The notes below the pieces were generated by a model. It saw only the letters and a list, made by a program, of their open reading frames with translations, ran no database searches and was not told the DNA's origin. The position numbers and the translations under genes were made by a program. Shown piece by piece: positions 57,541 to 64,000 of a DNA stretch of 64,000 nt (the stretch's first letter is position 1; each line of letters opens with the position of its first letter). The DNA comes from Evernia prunastri (taxonomy: Eukaryota > Ascomycota > Lecanoromycetes > Lecanorales > Parmeliaceae), in NCBI GenBank assembly GCA_003184365.1, contig NKYR01000003.1, forward strand, positions 434,001 to 498,000, written 5' to 3'.

Positions 57541-58635
57541 CCAATCAAAACCCAACCCCATCTCCTCCCAATCCCGCTCCCATCTCCGTTCCCAATCCAA
57601 CTCCCACCCATCCTCTCCTTCCCCGTCAAAACGTAGCATCATCGACGGGGGCAAGAGCGTATCCCGTTCCGGGGTTTCCCGCAGCTCCTGGAGCGTCCGC
57701 GTCAGCTCCGCCATGCCTGGTGCGGGCGGCAGGGAGGGGTCAACGAGGGGGCGGATGAGCTCGTCGTAGGTTAAGGGGGGGTGGAGGGTTGGTGGTGTTG
57801 GTGGGACAGGCGAGGCGGGTTGGGGGCTTGGTGGTTGGGAAGGCGACGATTGGGGGGCTGGTGGGGCGGTTGGTTGGTAAGGCGAGGGTTGGGGACGGGG
57901 GTTGGTGGAGGGGGGAGTGGGAAGGTCGAGTGCGGGTGCTGTAGGGGGGCGAGAGGGTGGTGGTGTTGTTGGAGGGAGAGGTTGATTTGAGATGGGGCTT
58001 TTTGGGTGCGGGGTGCCAGGGGTGTGCGTCTCTCCTGACGAATATGTGCCGTGCGCAGTGGGTTGCTCCGGCTCTTGAGCGAGCTGCGTTCGAGCAGTGC
58101 TCTCGCTGGCAGCCGTCACGGTTTCTCGCTCGTCGGATTCCGGTTCCGGTTCCGGTTCCGGTGCTGCTACATCATCGTTTGTGCCATCCTGTGTTCCTCC
58201 TTCCTGAGCAGTACCACCATCACGCCTTGCCGTTCGAAGAGTAACGACGAGCGTCGGCGGAGAAGCTATCTCTCGCCCGGGGTGCCCATAACCGCGGTAG
58301 TGCACCGCCCTCTCCGGACGCGGATGGTAGTATTGCAGTTGCGGCAGGTGCTGGTGCTCCGTTGCCGCCGAGCAGCCGACAAAGGGGCAGTCGATCGGGA
58401 CTTTTTGGCTCGCGTTCGGCCTGACCTTTGAGACTGCGGGGGCCGATATCCAGGAACGGGTAGATCTCGCCGGTGGCTCGTCGTCGTTCTCGTCGTCGCG
58501 GACCCGAACGGGCGTGGGGCGGGTTGGGGGACTCGCTGACCTCCGCTTTGGTTGGTTTGGGTTGCCGGGGGTCGCTGGTGGGGTGCGTGTTGCCTGAACT
58601 TTTTTTTGGATGGTGGAGTTGCGTGGTGGGGCCAT
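57535..58635 (-). CDS. Proline-rich hypothetical protein
   Basis: A single open exon of 366 codons, family unknown. The N-terminal 90 residues are basic with Thr/Pro/Ser, followed by a short segment with two Cys ('DCPFVGCSA') and His/Tyr-rich 'HQHLPQLQYYHPRPE'. The middle (about 150-290) is very rich in Pro and Thr with an (EP)n run encoded by a TTCCGG-type repeat. The C-terminus has a better conserved-looking helical 'LTYDELIRPLVDPSLPPAPG', then 'MAELTRTLQELRETPE', and ends with Trp/Glu/Arg-rich sequence ('WELDWERRWERDWEEMG'). The compositional sense and the ordered C-terminus favour a real gene. The stop lies at the edge of the pyrimidine microsatellite, so this gene's 3' end and UTR run into it. 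A spliced 5' extension is possible. Confidence 0.55.
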   Translation of the reverse strand: MAPPRNSTIQKKVQATRTPPATPGNPNQPKRRSASPPTRPTPVRVRDDENDDEPPARSTRSWISAPAVSKVRPNASQKVPIDCPFVGCSAATEHQHLPQLQYYHPRPERAVHYRGYGHPGREIASPPTLVVTLRTARRDGGTAQEGGTQDGTNDDVAAPEPEPEPESDERETVTAASESTARTQLAQEPEQPTAHGTYSSGETHTPGTPHPKSPISNQPLPPTTPPPSRPPTAPALDLPTPPSTNPRPQPSPYQPTAPPAPQSSPSQPPSPQPASPVPPTPPTLHPPLTYDELIRPLVDPSLPPAPGMAELTRTLQELRETPERDTLLPPSMMLRFDGEGEDGWELDWERRWERDWEEMGLGFDWA

Positions 58636-60207
58636 TGGTCTTTGGCTTGGATGCTGTTGCAGAAGGTTTTTGAGTCTGGTCTTGAAATCTGGAGCTGGAT
58701 TTGTACTCTCGGGTGTGGAAGATGATGAAGGAGAAGAAGAAGGAAGGAATCTGCACGCAGAAGCTCTGAATATAAGTATCCTCGAGGGTGTTGAAGCAGA
58801 GTGTCAAGCGACTTCATTGGCCTCATCGTGTTGAAGCCAAATAATAGCATTGTGTCAGGTCCTCAGTAATGAAAGCGAGTACTGGGACCACGATTAGAAG
58901 CCGGCACACAAGCTGGTCCGGTCTTTCCAACACCGTCAAAAGAAGACTGGCATTATTGCTTAGCTGTGTGTTATATATATAGACAGGAGCGTCATGGACA
59001 AAGACACTCAAGACAGGATAGAAAAACGTTTCATAGCCATGTCTTAACACAGCGCCACAAAACACAAGAGAGGCAGGTTGAGAGGTGTTGAACTGCTAAG
59101 GGACGTTTGTACGCTTTATAATTATTGAACAACAGTTGCCTAGCGAAGGCAATCCAGGAACAAAGCAGCAGTAAACACTGAGATGCACCAGCTGAACACT
59201 TGCATACTCACAGAGATGACAGTCAAGCAGAGATTTGCCAGCTTTACTGGATTGATATGCCTCAGGAGAAATTGTTTGGCTTGCTACAGCTCTGTTTGGA
59301 TTTCCTCAATCCGTTCTCCGTTGTTACCCTGGCGATAGTCCTGGATCCAGCGAATCAAGGGGCTTGCCAACGTAGAATGAGCGTGTGAGAACGCATGGCT
59401 GAGCGGCTTGGGACCCCCATCGTAGCGATTTTGGAAGGCATAGTAAGCGTTGATTCGAACGATAGCAAGGCGTGAAAGTCTTTAGCATGCGAATACACCC
59501 TGGACGGTTGTACTTCTGTTTCTGCGTTCCCTGCTTTCGAGACTTTAGCTGAGTCGATGGCCCGGGTCAGCGAGAGCAACTCAGTGGCTTTTCCAAAAAA
59601 TTTGCTGCTGCATTATTCCGCGTGGCCTATTGCTGTAGTTGGCTTGTCAAAGTAAGCGAGATCCACAAAGGATGAGAAGATATGCGAGGGTAACGTCCCC
59701 ACTTGATACCCCAGGTACTTTGGGGTCAAGGGACAATCTCTGCACCTGTCTGGTATATGTACCAATTGAGATAGTTCTCCTATGGCCAAGCATCATGTAA
59801 ATATAATGCACTTTCGAGCGAGAATCTCCACCAATGAGAAGGTATGCGAGGAGAGAGGCCCACTGGAATCCACCCAATATAGTGGAGTTGCAAGGACAAA
59901 TCTCTGCACCTGAATATGGCGATCTCCTCCTAGATGTCCACACTACACTTCCATTTCCTCAATGATTGCAGAGTTGCCCTAACCCTAGGTTACTTTTATA
60001 TTCGCCTATTTGCATGCACTTATCTACTAGCTAAGGCATATTTTCAACAAAACTCTCCCATCTCTTGCGGAGTCGCCCTTTTTCAACATATATGTGCCAA
60101 GCTCTAACAAGCTGTGTCTACCCGTACTTTAATCTTACTTCTTGCATCTACACAACGTTTCGTGCTACTCTCAATAACCTTGACCATTTACACATAGTGC
60201 TGTAAAT
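58636..60207. other. Intergenic with an imperfect direct repeat
   Basis: No gene supported. Two related segments at about 59668-59740 and 59832-59920 share 'gatgagaag.tatgcgagg' and 'caatctctgcacctg' in the same order. 59950-60207 is the probable promoter of the F-box gene. Confidence 0.5.
59668..59920. repeat. Diverged direct repeat, about 165 bp spacing
   Basis: Two copies of 75-90 bp share their ends but differ in the middle. No coding potential is seen. Possibly a remnant of a duplicated LTR-like or regulatory sequence. Confidence 0.5.
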
Positions 60208-61668
60208 ATGGCAAGCCTCGCTGACCTTCCAAACGAGCTTTTATGCGAGATTTTGAAGGTCATTTGGCCGCAAGACCTCGAGAATTTCGCTCAGACATCC
60301 AAGCATGTCCTCTTAGTGTCAAAACCGTTCCTAGAGGAGCACAGACGCTTGATCAGGCTTTACAAAACATTCAACAGCGCTCCACCACTAGGCCAAAGTC
60401 GACACACAGACGGGCGAGATGGGTGGTCGGTCGGACCAGTTCCAACCTTGTTCAAAGACATATGCCATCAGCCTCGCCTCGCTCACTATGTCAACGAAGT
60501 CAAGCTGGACGTTCTGCTTGAGTTTAGCAGTGTTTACCTCGAATTCGAAAAGGACAAAGTCTCCGACGAACGGCGAAGGCGCCATAAGCAGCATCGTGAT
60601 CTGGTCGATACAGTTGTCGCCCAGAGCGATGTCCCAGAAGTCCGAGATCAGCACGAACGTTACCAGCGTAAATATCATGGCCAATATTTCGGTGGTGAAG
60701 AGCTCCTAATGGCTCTCCTTTTACCGCTCCTTCCAAACCTGAGGAGCTTATCAATGGAATTGAATAGCCAAGCGAATTCTTATTTCTTTATGATGATTCA
60801 ACATAGTGCTCGGGTAGGAATGCCATGGCTCGCAAATCTCACGACTTTATGCTTGGGGAGACTAGATGATGTATCTAGTTCGATCGGGCTTAATGATTTG
60901 GCCTTGTTCAACTCGCTACCATCTCTCCAATCACTCACGGCCTTCAGAGTGGATGATGGCGAGCACGTGTCAGTGGATTACTTTTCGCCGTCTCAGAACT
61001 CCCACATTACAGATCTCAAGCTCCTTCATACTGAGGTTTCTCCAAAGAGACTTTATCGGTATCTCGAGTCATTCCAAGCCCTTCAAAACTTCGCTTTTGA
61101 GCCCGAGTTCTCACCATATAGTGATTACGAGGGAAGCACATTTGACCTGTGCTGGATTCGAAACGCCCTTATGACTTCTGCCAAAGCGACGTTACAGACT
61201 CTCACCATCCTAGGCCCACCCTGTTCATATACTTTCATGGGCTCATTTCAGACGTTTGGAGCGCTAAGAGAGATCAGCACAGATTGGTGCTTTATTTTCG
61301 ACAAATACTGCGACTTCGAGACACGGCCATCTCAAGTACTGCCTGCTTCTCTTCAAAGACTCAAAGTGCGCTACTACGGGTATTGCCCTGACGAGGAGCT
61401 CAAGTCTTTTTTCAGAGGAATTCGACAAGCTAGAACGAAGATTTGCCTGCATCTGGAGATGGTGGATATTTGGTGGGACTGTTACTCAACTGGGGATCGT
61501 TGTTGCGGTCCTAGTACGGCTCGGGAGGAGGCACGCAAGGCGGCATGGTTGGAGCATCTGAATGGTTTCTGCAGGGAATTGGGAATGTCTTTGACCTTCC
61601 CTGAGGCGGCAACGTCTTCGGGATCCCATGAGTACAGACTTTCTTTGACTTTCAATGGGGAGAATTGA
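60208..61668 (+). CDS. F-box protein
   Basis: A single exon of 486 codons. The N-terminus 'LADLPNELLCEILKVIWPQDLENFAQTSK' type sequence (residues 3-31; shown only in part: 'LPNELLCEIL') is a typical F-box, the Skp1-binding motif of SCF ubiquitin ligases. It is followed by a long region with irregular leucine-rich character ('LLLPLLPNLRSLSMELN', 'LTTLCLGRLDD', 'LPSLQSLTAFRVDD', 'ITDLKLLHTEV'). Such LRR-like F-box proteins form large families in filamentous ascomycetes. Substrate is unknown. No truncation is seen. Other frames covering this region on both strands are shadows. Confidence 0.85.
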   Translation: MASLADLPNELLCEILKVIWPQDLENFAQTSKHVLLVSKPFLEEHRRLIRLYKTFNSAPPLGQSRHTDGRDGWSVGPVPTLFKDICHQPRLAHYVNEVKLDVLLEFSSVYLEFEKDKVSDERRRRHKQHRDLVDTVVAQSDVPEVRDQHERYQRKYHGQYFGGEELLMALLLPLLPNLRSLSMELNSQANSYFFMMIQHSARVGMPWLANLTTLCLGRLDDVSSSIGLNDLALFNSLPSLQSLTAFRVDDGEHVSVDYFSPSQNSHITDLKLLHTEVSPKRLYRYLESFQALQNFAFEPEFSPYSDYEGSTFDLCWIRNALMTSAKATLQTLTILGPPCSYTFMGSFQTFGALREISTDWCFIFDKYCDFETRPSQVLPASLQRLKVRYYGYCPDEELKSFFRGIRQARTKICLHLEMVDIWWDCYSTGDRCCGPSTAREEARKAAWLEHLNGFCRELGMSLTFPEAATSSGSHEYRLSLTFNGEN

Positions 61669-64000
61669 AAGGTAGGCGAAGGCCACAGGATCGTGATGGA
61701 AGATATGGAATGCTTCCTGCTACGACTGCGAAACTTTTTATATCTAAAAAACCTCATTGGCGGATAGAAATCACTACAATTAATTGAATGTACTAAATAC
61801 GAAGAACCTCTCTTTGCCGATGAGGGACAGATCACACTCCAAGGGTGTACCAACCCGCGAAGAGTCGGACCAATGTCCGGCAAGCCACGTCATGTGACGT
61901 TCGCAGACCCAGCTTTGCTGCCTTTGCCGCCTTTGCCTAGAGGCGATGAATTGTATGGGAAATCAGAACTGTAGAGCCAACCGAAGCCTTGAAGCAGTAA
62001 GGGACAAGCCCCATCGAGCCGCTTCCGGAGCAGGGTGACAGGGATCACCCCGCCACCAGCGGCCCACCAAGGGGCCTATGACGCCCCTAAGACGTGGTTC
62101 CAAAGGGTTCTCAGAGCCGGACTGACTTGTCCTACTATGGGCTCTAACGATGTAGCACCCTCTGTCCAAGGTAATGCCCTCCTAAGAGGAACCCTCACAT
62201 GTAGCTATATAGATCAGCCCTCATCCCTCATCACTGAGCACGCAACAATGCTTCACCAACGAGCAGCAGTACGGATTACCCCCCATCAATGAGTGTGCAG
62301 ACATGCTTGGGCCTCACCGAGGTCTTCTATGGCGGCATTCGCGTCGACCCTTTGTCTTTACTCCATCTACGTCCATTTTCCAGCGACGGGTCCTCTGCAT
62401 TCTGCACCGGCAGTGGATAATCGATCGACACCGAGTATCCCACAGGCATGTACTTGCGTAGCGGCAACAATGCGCGTATGGTTGTAGAGCTGCCCGCTTC
62501 TCAGCGTTATCGTCGCGTTTGGCTTGGCACTCAGAGTCCATGACGGCTATACTATTCCGACCTAAAATGGATTTGTCTCGTCTGTCCGAGGAATGTTTTA
62601 CCGCTGACAGCAGGTGGACCCGCTCGCTTTTCCTTAAGGAGGGGTCTGTCGACTTACCCCTCGGCAAGCATGGATGGGGGCGCCTATGTGACTTTTCCTT
62701 ACTGTCGACACCACGAAGACGGATTCAGTATGAGGCAGTAGCGCTATCACATTCTGAAGAAGAGGTTCTAGCGCGTGGGTGGATATCTCTGCCGCCCTGT
62801 GGCCAGGCGATTTCAAGCTTCTTGCCCAGCTTTGGCGGCTGCGCTATGTCGTTTGTCAGAGCTGACCACTGTGACCAGGCCTTTCGAAAGCGCACCGGTC
62901 GCTCCGGGAATCAGGCTCTCTCTAGAAGTACGCAGTCACACATGGACGCCTGGACGATGCTGGTGCCGCTTTTAGCTCTGCAAAGAAGCGGGATCCCGTG
63001 CATTGCAAGTGGCGGATAGGAGACCTCCGGGGAACACAGGACTGGAGTCGCGCTGAGGCCGCACTGCACGGGGGCACGTTTATAATTTCTTTTCCCACCT
63101 ATCATGACTTTTACATATCCCGTTGGTGCTTGCATGATCAATGAATCAATGAATCATGAATCATGCATCATGCACCACCCAAAGAATTCAAGGTTGTCGG
63201 CCCGTCGGGACTTATAAAGGGCCGGGGAAAGAATAGGAGAGAAGAGGACTCGTCGGGGAGTTTCATGCTCAGAGGAGCTGATTGGTCAAGTGGTGTCCAA
63301 GCAAACTACCTTACTCAACATTGCACATACATGTATACTTTGATATACTTTTTACCGACAACAAAAGACCGAAGTACCTTCTTGTGTCCATCGATTAAAA
63401 GCGGGCGTTTGAAGAAGGGAGAGGAGTGCATGAGCCGGTGTCCGAGAGACGATGCATGTACCCGCCACTAATGCAGGTTGATAATACATTAGAAGAAGAA
63501 GTCTCAGCATACCTACTCCACAAGCACGTCGAACCGATGCCCTGCTTTTCGTCGGCATGGGTAGACACACGGTGGCAAATCTGATTGGATTTTCCTCAAC
63601 CCCGCAGCCCTTGGCGAGAGCAGAGAGAAAGTGGTGCTTGCTGTAGGTCGGCAGCCTGCTTCATGGATTCGAATGAAGCTTCCCAGTCGAGACGAGTATA
63701 TCAATAGAGCCACCTGGATTTTTTCTTCCGTCTGCTTTATGGGAGCCTTAATCTAGAATGTCCTGCAGGGACAGAGGATCCTATCTTCTGGTATTCGTTA
63801 GTGCGGCGTTCATGGCAATCTGTTCGATCCTGTCTCCCAGGCGTATCGTGGTCTGATGGATGGGCGGGTGGCATATTATCACATCGCGCCCTAGACCTTC
63901 CCTATTTGGAATTCGGCTCAGCTGGGGAGACGGGTATACTTGAACAGAAAGATATATATATGTAGGGGCGACTTCCAAAGCCGCTCGCACGATTTCTCGC
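61669..64000. other. Gene-poor right end, possible solo-LTR-like segment
   Basis: No supported gene; the frame at 62519-63019 has no family. At about 62151-62290 a segment starting 'tgtagcaccc', with a TATATAG box and repeated 'tcatccctcatcactgag' words, resembles the layout of a fungal LTR, but no matching second end or target duplication is seen. At 63134-63172 there are short 'gaatcatgaatcatgcatca' repeats. Confidence 0.3.

Noticed and set aside
57177..57769. Long open frames of poly-Leu/Ser (plus) and poly-Glu/Lys/Arg (minus)
   Set aside because: They are produced by the pyrimidine microsatellite; any frame through such a repeat stays open.
62151..62290. Possible solo LTR (TGTAGC... with TATATAG)
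   Set aside because: No matching CA end, no target duplication and no second copy in the window; noted only as a resemblance.
62519..63019. 166-codon plus-strand frame near the right end
   Set aside because: No recognisable domain and overlapping frames of similar quality on the other strand.

Overview
The window reads as nuclear DNA of a filamentous ascomycete (Pezizomycotina; a dothideomycete-like genome is a guess). Genes are split by short GT-AG introns of about 45-100 bp, many with CTRAC-type branch points. Recognisable proteins are of fungal type: AP-2 alpha, Hri1, an EF-hand MscS channel, UstYa/DUF3328, and a CXC-repeat metallothionein-like protein. Gene density is very uneven. Exon boundaries given here were deduced by hand from reading frame and splice signals.

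Left third (1-22.8 kb) is accessory and partly decayed. A relict of a secondary-metabolite cluster lies at 3.5-10.3 kb: a broken MFS exporter, a UstYa-like oxidase interrupted by one in-frame TAG, a nearly intact O-methyltransferase, and a truncated cytochrome P450 with a mutated splice donor. Next (10.85-17.4 kb, minus strand) are exon-like pieces of a large SNF2/helicase-like gene. At 20.6-22.1 kb (minus) a hypothetical gene carries tandemly duplicated exons, followed by a four-copy 87-100 bp tandem repeat (22.4-22.8 kb).

Middle (23-49.2 kb) is mostly core genome: AP-2 alpha adaptin, a two-domain FAD oxidoreductase/formyltransferase-fold fusion, a 16-cysteine metallothionein-like gene in three exons, Hri1, a membrane-anchored alpha/beta hydrolase, a Cys-rich membrane protein, an MscS-type channel with EF-hand divergent from a PLP-homeostasis (YggS/PROSC) gene, and a small secreted protein.

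Right part (49.9-64 kb) starts with a 676 bp TIR element (8 bp target duplication) containing an ORF, embedded in gap Ns and suspicious sequence duplications. Then come an AT-rich island, a sugar transporter, a PA/TM/RING-H2 E3 ligase, long pyrimidine microsatellites, a proline-rich protein and an F-box protein. The last 2.3 kb hold no gene I can support. The core genes show no operon-like functional link; the only functional grouping is the relict biosynthetic cluster.
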